64,000 nucleotides of DNA from assembly GCF_900115685.1 (NCBI RefSeq), contig NZ_FOXJ01000003.1, positions 434,001-498,000 of the forward strand. Reading direction: 5' to 3'. The stretch's first letter is position 1, and the number at the start of each line of letters is the position of its first letter. The notes beneath the pieces were generated by a model, which made no database searches, was not told the DNA's origin, and saw nothing but the letters and a program-made list of their open reading frames with translations. Positions 7,266 to 15,494 of this stretch are shown piece after piece. This DNA comes from Variovorax sp. 770b2 (GTDB taxonomy: Bacteria; Pseudomonadota; Gammaproteobacteria; Burkholderiales; Burkholderiaceae_C). The translations under genes were made by a program, and so were the position numbers.

Positions 7266-9616
7266 GCAGTTGCCACCATCCCGTCCGCCGCGTCCTCCGA
7301 CAGCTTCTGGATCGGCAGCTCGTGCGGCACCAGCACCACGGGAATGGACTTGGAGGTCGGCGTGCCCGCGTTCTCGGCCACGGCCGACAGCGGCACCAGC
7401 GGATTGGTCTCGGGGTAGTAGGCCGCGATGTTGCCGCGCGGAATGTCGTAGGCCACGAGCTTGAAGCGGTCGGCGCGGCGCTCCTGTCCGTCGTTCCACA
7501 CGGTCTGCAGGTCGACCCAGTCGCCATCCTTCATGCCGAGCGCGCGGATGTCCTCGGCGTGGATGAAGACCACGCGGCGCTGGCCGAAGACGCCCCGGTA
7601 GCGGTCGTCCATGCCGTAGATGGTGGTGTTGTACTGGTCGTGCGAACGCGTGGTGAAGAGTGTGAACACCAGCGTGTCGCGGATGCGCAGGCGCGCCCGG
7701 TGCGAGGGCGTGTCGCGCGGCACGGCGTGCGTGAAGAACACGGCCTTCTTCGAGGCGGTGGCCCACACGCGCTCGCTCGCGGTGTTGCGAAGGCGAAAGC
7801 CGCCGGGCTTGGCGACGCGGGTGTTGAAGTCCTTGAAGTCGTCGAACACCGCTTCGATCTTGTCGCGGATGCGTGCGTAGTCTTCGACGAGCCAGAGCCA
7901 CGGCGTCTTGCTGCGCGCGCCGATGGTGGCGGCCGCGAGCCGCGCCACGATGGCCGGCTCCGAGAGCAGCTGCTCGGACGCGGGCGGGTTGATGCCCATC
8001 GAGATGTGCACCATGCTCATCGAGTCTTCCACCGTCACGCCCTGCGGGCCGTTGGCCTGCATGTCGATCTCGGTGCGGCCCAGGCACGGCAGGATCAGCG
8101 CCTCGCGCCCGTGCACGATGTGGCTGCGGTTCAGCTTGGTGGTCACGTGCACCGTGAGGTCGCACTGCTGCAGGCCCTTCCAGGTCTGGTAGGTGTCGGG
8201 CGTGGCGGCCGCGAAGTTGCCGCCGAGCGCGAAGAACACGCGGCCCTTGCCGTCGAGCATCGCCTGGATCGCCTCGACCGTGTCCAGGCCGTTCTCGCGC
8301 GGCGGCTCGAAGCCGAACACCTGCTGCAGCCGGTCGAGCAGCGCCACCGGCGGCTTCTCCCAGATGCCCATGGTGCGGTCGCCCTGCACGTTGCTGTGGC
8401 CGCGCACCGGGCAGGCGCCCGCGCCCTCGCGGCCCATGTGGCCGCACAGCATGAGCCAGTTGACGATCATCTGGATGGTCGCCACCGAGTGCTGGTGCTG
8501 CGTGATGCCCATGCCCCAGCAGGCGATGACCTTCTTCGCGCCGAGGTACACCTCGGCCGCGGCGCGCAACTGCTCTTGCGTGAGGCCCGATTCCTGCACC
8601 AGCACGTCCCACGATTCGGCGCGCAGATCGTCCGCGAGCGATTCGAAGCCGGTGGTATGCGTGGCGATGAAAGCGTGGTCGAGCACCGAGGCTTCGCCGC
8701 GTGCGACGAGCGCGTCTTCGCGCTCGATGACATGTTTCATCATCCCCTTCACGGCGGCGAAGTCGCCGCCCACGCGCAGCTGGAAGTAGTGCGTGCTGAT
8801 GGGCGTGGAGCCCATGGTCGCCATCTCCAGCTTGTCCTGCGGGTCGGCAAAGCGCTCCAGCCCGCGCTCGCGCAGCGGGTTGAAGCTCACGATGCGCGCG
8901 CCGCGCTTCGAAGCCGCGCGCAGTTCGCCGAGCATGCGCGGATGGTTGGTGCCGGGGTTCTGGCCGAAGATGAAGATGGCGTCGGCCTTCTCGAAATCCT
9001 CCAGCGTGACCGTGCCCTTGCCCACGCCGATCTGCGGGCGCATGCCGCTGCCGCTGGGCTCGTGGCACATGTTCGAGCAGTCGGGGAAATTGTTGGTGCC
9101 GTACTCGCGCACGAAGAGCTGATACAGGAACGCAGCCTCGTTGCTCGCGCGGCCCGAGGTGTAGAAGATGGCCTGGTTCGGGTCGGGCAGCGCGTTCAGG
9201 TGGCGCGCGATCAGCGCGAAGGCGTCGTCCCAGCCGATGGGAATGTATTTGTCGCTGGCCGCGTCGTAGGCCATCGGGTGCGTGAGGCGGCCCTGGTCTT
9301 CGAGCCAGAAATCGCTCTGCTCGGCCAGTTGCGCCACGGTGTGCTTGGCGAAGAGCTCGGGGCCGGCGCGGCGCGCGGTGGCTTCGGCCGCCACGGCCTT
9401 CACGCCGTTCTCGCAGAACTCGAAGGTCGAGGCGTGGTTGCGGTCGGGCCAGGCGCAGCCGGGGCAGTCGAAGCCGTCGGGCTGGTTGGCCGAGAGCAGC
9501 GTCTTGGCGCCCTTGAGGGGAATGTCCTGCCGCAGCAGCGCGTTCGTCACGCTGCGAAGTGCACCCCAGCCGCCTGCGGGGCCCTTGTAAAACTCGATCT
9601 TCTGCTCACTGCTCAT
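7262..9616 (-). CDS. FdhF/YdeP-family molybdopterin oxidoreductase (formate-dehydrogenase-like)
   Basis: A 784-residue cytoplasmic enzyme of the DMSO-reductase superfamily. There is no signal peptide. The N-terminal CPGC (Cys51, Cys54) probably helps bind an Fe-S cluster; molybdopterin-binding segments include FTSGRASNEAAFLYQ, FIFGQNPGTNHPRM and the C-terminal dinucleotide-binding half. It resembles E. coli YdeP and FdhF-type proteins, but no in-frame UGA is seen, so it is not a selenoprotein. Whether it oxidises formate is unproven; linkage to fdhD makes a formate-dehydrogenase-like role likely. It heads the operon fdhF-like/95-aa gene/fdhD. No Shine-Dalgarno is evident before its ATG. Confidence 0.88.
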   Translation of the reverse strand: MSSEQKIEFYKGPAGGWGALRSVTNALLRQDIPLKGAKTLLSANQPDGFDCPGCAWPDRNHASTFEFCENGVKAVAAEATARRAGPELFAKHTVAQLAEQSDFWLEDQGRLTHPMAYDAASDKYIPIGWDDAFALIARHLNALPDPNQAIFYTSGRASNEAAFLYQLFVREYGTNNFPDCSNMCHEPSGSGMRPQIGVGKGTVTLEDFEKADAIFIFGQNPGTNHPRMLGELRAASKRGARIVSFNPLRERGLERFADPQDKLEMATMGSTPISTHYFQLRVGGDFAAVKGMMKHVIEREDALVARGEASVLDHAFIATHTTGFESLADDLRAESWDVLVQESGLTQEQLRAAAEVYLGAKKVIACWGMGITQHQHSVATIQMIVNWLMLCGHMGREGAGACPVRGHSNVQGDRTMGIWEKPPVALLDRLQQVFGFEPPRENGLDTVEAIQAMLDGKGRVFFALGGNFAAATPDTYQTWKGLQQCDLTVHVTTKLNRSHIVHGREALILPCLGRTEIDMQANGPQGVTVEDSMSMVHISMGINPPASEQLLSEPAIVARLAAATIGARSKTPWLWLVEDYARIRDKIEAVFDDFKDFNTRVAKPGGFRLRNTASERVWATASKKAVFFTHAVPRDTPSHRARLRIRDTLVFTLFTTRSHDQYNTTIYGMDDRYRGVFGQRRVVFIHAEDIRALGMKDGDWVDLQTVWNDGQERRADRFKLVAYDIPRGNIAAYYPETNPLVPLSAVAENAGTPTSKSIPVVLVPHELPIQKLSEDAADGMVATA

Positions 9617-9623
9617 GCCGGCT

Positions 9624-9653
9624 AGTGTTCGCCGCGGGCATGAGGAGCGTCAA
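9624..9653 (-). promoter_or_regulatory. Candidate promoter of the FdhF-like/fdhD operon
   Basis: On the minus strand a TTGACG -35 box (9648-9653) is followed after 18 bp by AACACT (9624-9629) as a weak -10. The same TTGACG-N18-xACACT arrangement occurs before the OFA transporter (22975-23004). The weak -10 fits activator dependence. Initiation about 7 bp further would fall at or next to the ATG at 9616, implying a leaderless or nearly leaderless message, consistent with the absence of a ribosome-binding site. Confidence 0.4.
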
Positions 9654-9654
9654 A

Positions 9655-9680
9655 TTGAATCGGGACATGCGCCGATTCAA
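9655..9680. promoter_or_regulatory. Operator dyad, site 1 (perfect 9-bp inverted repeat)
   Basis: TTGAATCGG (9655-9663), eight bases, then its exact reverse complement CCGATTCAA (9672-9680). It lies directly upstream of the -35 box of the FdhF-like operon, a position typical for a LysR-type activator, and overlaps the last bases of paoC. A 33-bp stretch around it (9648-9680) matches 28 of 33 positions with 22999-23031 upstream of the OFA transporter. The binding protein is inferred to be the LysR regulator at 23061-24008. Confidence 0.65.
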
Positions 9681-11908
9681 AAAGGAAATGACGGCAGCCC
9701 CGGCAGCAGCTTGTCGAGGGTGATCGGGTAGCTGCGCACCCGCACCCCGGTCGCGTTGTAGATGGCGTTGGCCACCGCCGCGCCCGAGCCGCAGGTGCCC
9801 AGCTCGCCGATGCCCTTGGACTTGATCGGGCTCGCGAGGTCGTCCGCATCCTGCAGGTAGACCGCGTCGATGGCCGGGATGTCGGCATGCACCGGCACCA
9901 AGTATTCGGCCATGTCGTGGTTGACGAAATAGCCGTGGTGCACGTCGACCACGGCCTCCTCGGTCAGCGCCGCCCCCACGCCGAACACCATGCCGCCGAT
10001 GGCCTGGCTGCGCGCCATCTTCATGTTGAGGATGCGCCCGGCCGCGAACACGCCGAGCATGCGGCGCACGCGGGTCTCGCCGGTGTCGATGTCCACGCCC
10101 ACTTCGCAGAAGTGGGCGCCGAACGCGGCCTGCGCGTAGCGGCGGTGCAGGTCGCCGGGCTCCACGGTGCCGAGCACGCTCAGGCCTTCGGCGCCGGCCA
10201 GCTCGCCCAGTGCGCGCGATTGCCGGCCGGAGGCGATGCGGCCCCGCTCGAAACGCGCGGTCTTCACGTCGAACCCCGCGCGCCGCACGAGCGTGGCGCA
10301 CAGATCCTCGCAACCATGGAAGACCGAAGCGCCCGCGCTCGATGCGCCGATGGAGGTGATCGAGCCCGCGCCGGCCGGAAAGGCCGTGTCGCCGAGCCGC
10401 ACGCCGATGCGGTCCATCGGGATGCCGGTCATCTCCGCGGCAATCTGCGCGAGCACGGTGTAGGTGCCGGTGCCGATGTCGGTCATCGAGGTCTCGATGG
10501 TCAGGCGCCCTTCTGCATCGAGCCGCAGGCGCGCGCTCGACGGGCGCACAGAATGGTGGTGGATGGCGCTCGCCACGCCCATGCCGACCAGCCAGCGGCC
10601 CTCGCGCACCCGGCCCGGCGTGGCACTGCGGCGCGCCCAGCCGAAGCGGCTCGCGCCTTCGCGCAGGCACTCGATGAGCTTGCGGCCGGAGTAAGGCCGC
10701 GACGGCCCGCGCTCGGGGTCGCACGGGCTGTCGTTGAGGATGCGCAGTTGCACCGGGTCCATGCGCAGCTTCTCGGCGAGCTCGTCGAGCGCGACCTCGA
10801 AGGCCAGCTGGCCGCTCGCGGTGGCCGGCGCGCGCATCGCGGCGGCTTCGGGCAGGTCGAGCGGCGCGAGGCGGTGCGCGGTCATGCGGTTGGGCGCGGC
10901 GTAGAGCAGCCGCGTCTGGCGCGATGCACCCTCGTAGTAGCTGCGGCCCGGCAGGTTGCTGGTCCAGGTCTCGTGGCCGATGGCGGTGAGCCGGCCATCG
11001 GGCGTGGCGCCCAGGCGCACGCGCTGCAGCGTCGCGGCGCGCCGCGTCGTGTGGTTGAGCAGTTGCTCGCGGGCCAGCGCCGTCTTCACCGGCCGGGCGA
11101 GTTCGCGCGCCGCGAAGGCCGAGAGCACCGCATCCGCATGCGTGCGCAGCTTGGAGCCGAAGCCGCCGCCGACGAAGGCCGAGACCACGCGCACCTGCTC
11201 GACCGGCACGTCCACCATCGCCGCCACGTCGCTCGCCGCCCAGTTGGCCATCTGGTGCGAGGTGTAGAGCGTGAGCCGGTCGCCGTCCCAGCGCGCGATG
11301 GTGGCCTGCGGCTCCATCATCGCGGGGTGCTGGTCGGGCGTGGCGTAGTTCTGGTCGAGCTGCACGGGCGCCGCGTCGTAGGCGCCCTGGAAGTCGCCGA
11401 TGGCCGTGTCGGCGGCGCTCTCGCTGCCGGCGCTCGGGTCGTCGCCGGGCTTCACCGCGGTGGCCTGCGCGGCGGCCAGGTCGAAGCGGCCCGCGGTGCT
11501 CTCGTAGTCGATGCGGATCAGGAACGAGGCGGCGCGCGCCTGCTCCAGCGTCTCGGCCACGACGAAGGCCACGGCCTGCCCATGGTGCTGCACCTCGGGC
11601 CCCGAGAGCTGCGACACCAGGTTCGCGCGCCCACGCGGCACCATGCGCGGCACGTTGGCATAGGTGTAGACCAGCAGCACGCCCGGCGCGCGCCGCACCT
11701 CGGCGGTATCGATGCGGACGATGCGGCCCTTGGCGATGCCGGCCAGCACGATCCAGCCGTAGGCCGCGTTGGGCACTTCCTCGTGGTACTCGTAGCTGTA
11801 GCGGGCGCGTCCGCTGACCTTGAGCGGGCCGTCGATGCGGTCGATCGGCTTGCCCAGGATGCGCTCGCGGTCCAGCGGGCTGGGGCCGGCGGCTGTGGTG
11901 AATTGCAT
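9677..11908 (-). CDS. paoC: Aldehyde oxidoreductase, molybdenum-binding large subunit (PaoC-like)
   Basis: Catalytic subunit of a xanthine-oxidase-family enzyme, 743 residues. The N-terminal hammerhead domain (about 20-130) is followed by the molybdenum cofactor domain with AFVGGGFGSK and, near the end, GIGELGTCGSG, whose Glu is the usual catalytic base. Of the E. coli enzymes, PaoC (periplasmic aromatic and aliphatic aldehyde oxidation) is the best fit in length and partner genes. It is third in the minus-strand operon paoA-paoB-paoC. No paoD-type cofactor-insertion gene follows; its stop overlaps the operator of the next operon. Confidence 0.88.
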   Translation of the reverse strand: MQFTTAAGPSPLDRERILGKPIDRIDGPLKVSGRARYSYEYHEEVPNAAYGWIVLAGIAKGRIVRIDTAEVRRAPGVLLVYTYANVPRMVPRGRANLVSQLSGPEVQHHGQAVAFVVAETLEQARAASFLIRIDYESTAGRFDLAAAQATAVKPGDDPSAGSESAADTAIGDFQGAYDAAPVQLDQNYATPDQHPAMMEPQATIARWDGDRLTLYTSHQMANWAASDVAAMVDVPVEQVRVVSAFVGGGFGSKLRTHADAVLSAFAARELARPVKTALAREQLLNHTTRRAATLQRVRLGATPDGRLTAIGHETWTSNLPGRSYYEGASRQTRLLYAAPNRMTAHRLAPLDLPEAAAMRAPATASGQLAFEVALDELAEKLRMDPVQLRILNDSPCDPERGPSRPYSGRKLIECLREGASRFGWARRSATPGRVREGRWLVGMGVASAIHHHSVRPSSARLRLDAEGRLTIETSMTDIGTGTYTVLAQIAAEMTGIPMDRIGVRLGDTAFPAGAGSITSIGASSAGASVFHGCEDLCATLVRRAGFDVKTARFERGRIASGRQSRALGELAGAEGLSVLGTVEPGDLHRRYAQAAFGAHFCEVGVDIDTGETRVRRMLGVFAAGRILNMKMARSQAIGGMVFGVGAALTEEAVVDVHHGYFVNHDMAEYLVPVHADIPAIDAVYLQDADDLASPIKSKGIGELGTCGSGAAVANAIYNATGVRVRSYPITLDKLLPGLPSFPF

Positions 11909-11926
11909 GGTGATGCCTTCTTGGGT

Positions 11927-12928
11927 TCAGGCGGTGGTCATCGCCTGCGCCAGCGTCACATCGAGCGTGCGGCGCAGCAGGGGAATCTTGAAATCGTTGT
12001 GGCCGTGGCCGCGCGCTTCAGCGAGCAGGAGGTCGGCGACGGCACGGCGGGCGTCCGCGCCGCCGTCGGTGCCCACAAGGCGCCGCTCCGCCTCCTCGTT
12101 GCGCCAGGGCCGGGCCGCAAGGCCGCCGAAGGCCAGGCGCGCCTGCGTGACGGTGCGGCCTTCGCGCACGACCACCGCAGCCACCGAGACGAGCGCGAAG
12201 GCGTACGACGCCCGATCGCGCACCTTGCGGTAGAGCTGCCGCCCGCCGAGCGGCGCGGGCAGCACCACGGCCGTGACGAGTTCGTCCGGCGCGAGCGCGG
12301 TCTCCACGTGCGGCGTCGCGCCCGGCAGGCGATGGAAGTCGGCGATGGGAATCTGCCGCACGCTGCTGCTGCTGCTGCTGCCGCTGGCCGAGACGGTCTC
12401 CACGCGCGCATCGAAGGCGCGCATCGCCACCGCCATGTCGGACGAATGCACCGCAATGCACTGGTCGCTCGCCCCGAGGATCGCGTGGATGCGGTTGAAG
12501 CCCTCCATCGCCGCGCAGCCGCTGCCGGGCGTGCGCTTGTTGCAGGGTTTGCTGGTGTCGTAGAAGTAGAAGCAGCGCGTGCGCTGCAGCAGGTTGCCCG
12601 CGGTGGTCGCCTTGTTGCGCAGCTGGGCGCTGGCGCCGGAGAGCAAGGCACGCGCGAGCAGCGGATAGCCCTGCCGCACGCGGATGTCGGCCGCCAGGTC
12701 GCTGTTGCGCACCAGCGCGCCGATCTTCAGGCCGCCCTCGGGCGTGGCCTCGATGCGGTCGAGCCCCAGGCGGTTCACGTCGACCAGGTGCGCCGGATGC
12801 TCGATGTCCAGCTTCATCAGGTCCAGCAGGTTGGTACCGCCCGCGATGAACTTCGCACCGGGCTGGCGCTGCACGGCCGCGGCGGCGTCGGCCGGGCTCT
12901 GCGCGCGTTCGTAGGTGAAGGCTCTCAT
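11927..12928 (-). CDS. paoB: Aldehyde oxidoreductase, FAD-binding medium subunit (PaoB-like)
   Basis: A 334-residue FAD subunit that passes electrons from the Fe-S subunit. FAD contacts lie around [14 protein letters not shown] (about 25-39). Residues about 110-160 hold RCFYFYD..PCNKR.PGSGCAA and, later, [12 protein letters not shown], the cysteine-rich insertion that binds an extra [4Fe-4S] cluster in PaoB and related enzymes; this insertion argues for PaoB over ordinary CoxM subunits. A run of six serine codons (near 12361-12380) sits in a linker, probably a slippage-prone simple repeat. Its start overlaps the paoA stop by 4 bp. Confidence 0.88.
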   Translation of the reverse strand: MRAFTYERAQSPADAAAAVQRQPGAKFIAGGTNLLDLMKLDIEHPAHLVDVNRLGLDRIEATPEGGLKIGALVRNSDLAADIRVRQGYPLLARALLSGASAQLRNKATTAGNLLQRTRCFYFYDTSKPCNKRTPGSGCAAMEGFNRIHAILGASDQCIAVHSSDMAVAMRAFDARVETVSASGSSSSSSVRQIPIADFHRLPGATPHVETALAPDELVTAVVLPAPLGGRQLYRKVRDRASYAFALVSVAAVVVREGRTVTQARLAFGGLAARPWRNEEAERRLVGTDGGADARRAVADLLLAEARGHGHNDFKIPLLRRTLDVTLAQAMTTA

Positions 12929-13572
12929 GCAGTTTCTCCCGCCGCTTTTCCCGCGACCTCTCGGATGGCCTCGATGATGTTCGGATACCCCGCGCACCGG
13001 CAGATGTTGCCGCTCATGCGCTCGCGCAGTTCCTCATCGCTGAACAGCGGGCGCACGGCGATGTCGTGCGTCACATGGCTGGGCATGCCGCGGCGCATTT
13101 CGTCCAGCATGCCGACGGCCGAGCAAATCTGCCCCGGCGTGCAGTAGCCGCACTGGTAGCCGTCGTGCTTGACGAAGGCGGCCTGCATCGGGTGCAGCTT
13201 CTTCGGGTCGCCCAGGCCCTCGATGGTCGTCACCGCATCGCCGTCGTGCATCACGGCCAGCGTGAGGCAGCTGTTGATGCGGCGGCCGTTCACCATCACC
13301 GTGCAGGCGCCGCACTGGCCGTGGTCGCAACCCTTCTTGGCACCCGTGAGGCGCAGGTGCTCGCGCAGCGCGTCGAGCAGCGTGACGCGCGGATCGATGG
13401 CCAGCGACCGAGGCTGCCCGTTGATGCGCAGCGTCACGTTCGCAAGCGCCGCGGTGTCGGCGGCCGGCGCGGCATCGACACCGAGCGGCAGCGTGGCCGC
13501 CACCACGCCGGCAGCGCTGGTGACCAGCACGGCGCGGCGCGTATAGCCGTCTTTCGGGTCGGCATCGTCCAT
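12925..13572 (-). CDS. paoA: Aldehyde oxidoreductase, 2Fe-2S small subunit (PaoA-like)
   Basis: A 215-residue electron-transfer subunit with two [2Fe-2S] clusters: the plant-ferredoxin-type [10 protein letters not shown] in the first half and GYCTPGQ plus CRCAGYP in the second. The N-terminus ([13 protein letters not shown], then a hydrophobic stretch ending near DAAPA) resembles a twin-arginine signal, as in E. coli PaoA, which exports the folded PaoABC complex to the periplasm; the motif is degenerate. It is the first gene of the operon, 13 bp after the small secreted-protein gene. Confidence 0.88.
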   Translation of the reverse strand: MDDADPKDGYTRRAVLVTSAAGVVAATLPLGVDAAPAADTAALANVTLRINGQPRSLAIDPRVTLLDALREHLRLTGAKKGCDHGQCGACTVMVNGRRINSCLTLAVMHDGDAVTTIEGLGDPKKLHPMQAAFVKHDGYQCGYCTPGQICSAVGMLDEMRRGMPSHVTHDIAVRPLFSDEELRERMSGNICRCAGYPNIIEAIREVAGKAAGETA

Positions 13573-13585
13573 CGCGTTCGCCGGC

Positions 13586-13942
13586 TCAGAAGCGCGTGGC
13601 GGGTGCGATGGAGGCTTGCGCCTTCGCCGCCGGCATCGTGGAGACGACGACGCTGTTCACGCGCGATCCGCTGCTCACGTTCTGGTCGGGTGCATGGGCG
13701 GTGAGCACGGCGTCCTCGTAGACCGACTGGGCAGATGCGGTCGAGGTGAACGGGTCGGCGCCGCGCGAGCCGCGCGTCACGTTCTGGTTGGGGGCATGTG
13801 CCGTGGAGACGGCTTCGGCCGCCACCGCGTCGCGCTCGCGCAGGTTTGCGCCCTGGTGCACGCCTTCGTAGGCTTCGGCATGGGCCGCGACGGCGGCAAG
13901 GCTGGTGGCAAGCACGGCCAGCAGGTGGGTGATGTTTCGCAT
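13586..13942 (-). CDS. Small secreted protein with an internal repeat, unknown function
   Basis: A 118-residue protein with a good signal peptide (cleavage near AAHAEA, about residue 22). The mature part holds two copies of a unit, STAHAPNQNVTRGSR and LTAHAPDQNVSSGSR, about 35 residues apart. Small proteins starting AEAYEGVH with such repeats are common in Variovorax-like genomes, but I know no function. It lies 13 bp before paoA and may share its transcript, or be regulated with the two-component genes upstream. Confidence 0.7.
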   Translation of the reverse strand: MRNITHLLAVLATSLAAVAAHAEAYEGVHQGANLRERDAVAAEAVSTAHAPNQNVTRGSRGADPFTSTASAQSVYEDAVLTAHAPDQNVSSGSRVNSVVVSTMPAAKAQASIAPATRF

Positions 13943-14055
13943 GTGAGCTCCTGTTGGAAACCGAGGAAGACCCTCGAAAGGCGGCCGCTCTCTCGGCCTG
14001 GGCTCACTGTAGAAACGCTGCTTTACGCGTCCTTTATGCGAGAGTTAACTGGCCG

Positions 14056-15429
14056 TTAAGCCGCGCGCAGATGCACCCGCGCCAGCAGGCCGCAGACCGC
14101 GCCGCTGTCGTCCGTGCGGTTTTCCAGCGCGATGCGCATGCCGTTGCGCCCGGCCGCCATCTGCGCAATGGCCAGCCCCAGGCCGCTGCCTTCGGCCGTG
14201 GTGCCGGGCACGCGGTAGAAGCGGTCGAAGGCACGCTCCATGGCCTCGGGCGGAATGCCGGGGCCGTTGTCCACGACATCGACCACCGGCTCTCCGTTCA
14301 CCTGGTGCAGCCGCACGTCGACGATGCCGCCTTCGGGCGAGTGGCGCAGCGCGTTGTCGATCAGGTTGCCGAAGATGCTGTGCAGTTCCGCGGGCGGCGC
14401 GGTCACCGTCGTGTCGATCTCACCGTCGAAGCCGATGTCGATGCGGCGCCGGTCGGCAATCACCATGAGTTGCGCGATGCTGTCGCGCAGCACCGACGCC
14501 ACCTCCAGCGGCACCGAGGCTTCGCGCTGCGCATGGCTCTCCTGGTGCGACATGCGCAGCAGTTGCTCGATGAGGTGCTGGGCGCGCGTCACGCCGCCCT
14601 TGAGCTGCGCGTAGTGCTCCGCGGCGCGTTCGCCGGGCACCTCGGCGCGCATGTTGTCCAGTTGCAGGCCCAGCGCGGCGATGGGCGTGCGCAGCTCATG
14701 CGCCGCGTCCTGCACGAAGCGCCGCTGCGCGGCGAAGGCCTGGCGCAGGCGCACGAGCAGGCTGTTGAAGGCTTCCACCAGCGGCGCGATCTCGTCGGGC
14801 ACGTGGGACACCGACAGCGCCGACAGGCTGCGCTCGTCCTTCGCCGCTACGTCCAGCGCCACGCTGCGCAGCTTGCGCGACGAGGTCCAGACCACCAGCC
14901 ACAGCACGGCCAGCGACAGCGGCAGCAGCAAGGCGATGGGCGCTGCAGACTGCAGCGCGCGCCGCTCCACCAGCGCGCGCACGAAGCCGCCGTTCTGGAT
15001 CACCTGCACGCTGAAGCGCCCGCCGTCGGGCACCGCGCCGGTGGAATAGACGCGCCATGTCTCGTTGTCCCCGGGGCCGAGCCTCACCACGTGCAGCCCC
15101 GCCCCCGGCTGGCGCCCCACGGCCAGCGACGGCCAGGAGGTGGCCAGCAGCTCGCCCCGCGCGCTCCAGATCTGCACGATGAAGGCGCCCCGGTGGTAGA
15201 TGCCCTGCCTGTCGCCCGGCTTGAGCACCGGCACGTTCTCGTTGCTGGCGTAGGAGTCGGCCAGCGTCTGCATCTGGTCGTCCTTGAAGGTGACGATGAG
15301 GCGGTCGTAGCTCGTGTAGGTGAACCACGCCACGCCGATGGCCGCGAGCACGTGCACCAGCACCAGCCAGAGCAGCAGCTTGTTGCGCAGGGACCCCGGC
15401 GAATACCACCGGCGCGACTGGACGCTCAT
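14056..15429 (-). CDS. Sensor histidine kinase (QseC/TctE-like)
   Basis: A 457-residue membrane sensor. TM1 is at about 17-37, a periplasmic domain at 38-163, TM2 at about 164-184, a HAMP-like linker, the HisKA dimerisation helix with phospho-acceptor His244 in DAAHELRTP, and HATPase_c with DNGPGIPPEAM and GSGLGLAI. The start at 15429 follows a GGAGG within the operon-linker repeat. It is the partner of the OmpR-type regulator directly upstream. The signal is unknown; QseC and tricarboxylate-sensing TctE are the nearest models. Confidence 0.9.
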   Translation of the reverse strand: MSVQSRRWYSPGSLRNKLLLWLVLVHVLAAIGVAWFTYTSYDRLIVTFKDDQMQTLADSYASNENVPVLKPGDRQGIYHRGAFIVQIWSARGELLATSWPSLAVGRQPGAGLHVVRLGPGDNETWRVYSTGAVPDGGRFSVQVIQNGGFVRALVERRALQSAAPIALLLPLSLAVLWLVVWTSSRKLRSVALDVAAKDERSLSALSVSHVPDEIAPLVEAFNSLLVRLRQAFAAQRRFVQDAAHELRTPIAALGLQLDNMRAEVPGERAAEHYAQLKGGVTRAQHLIEQLLRMSHQESHAQREASVPLEVASVLRDSIAQLMVIADRRRIDIGFDGEIDTTVTAPPAELHSIFGNLIDNALRHSPEGGIVDVRLHQVNGEPVVDVVDNGPGIPPEAMERAFDRFYRVPGTTAEGSGLGLAIAQMAAGRNGMRIALENRTDDSGAVCGLLARVHLRAA

Positions 15430-15494
15430 TGCACAGCCTCCGTGCCTCGCACTGCGGTGCGAGCTTGCCCGGGGCGGCCCGGCGCGGCGCTCAT
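15430..15494 (-). repeat. Operon-linker repeat, copy 2 (between response regulator and kinase)
   Basis: On the minus strand the element starts ATGAGCGCCG, whose TGA (15491-15493) is the stop of the response regulator. Core GCGCCGGGCCGCCCC is followed by GGGCAAGCTC, then GCACCGCAGTGCGAGG and a GGAGG seven bases before the kinase ATG. The 34 bp at 15461-15494 match 20030-20063 at 32 positions. It fills the entire gap between two genes that must be co-expressed and supplies the ribosome-binding site of the second. Confidence 0.7.

Noticed and set aside
7262-9616. Selenocysteine codon in the formate-dehydrogenase-like gene
   Set aside because: The frame is continuous from 9616 to the TGA at 7262-7264, and the protein after it would run into the operon-linker repeat; it is of normal YdeP length.
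9887-13147. 1086-codon plus-strand frame opposite paoABC
   Set aside because: Antisense shadow of three clearly homologous genes; its translation is His/Arg/Ala-rich with no domain.
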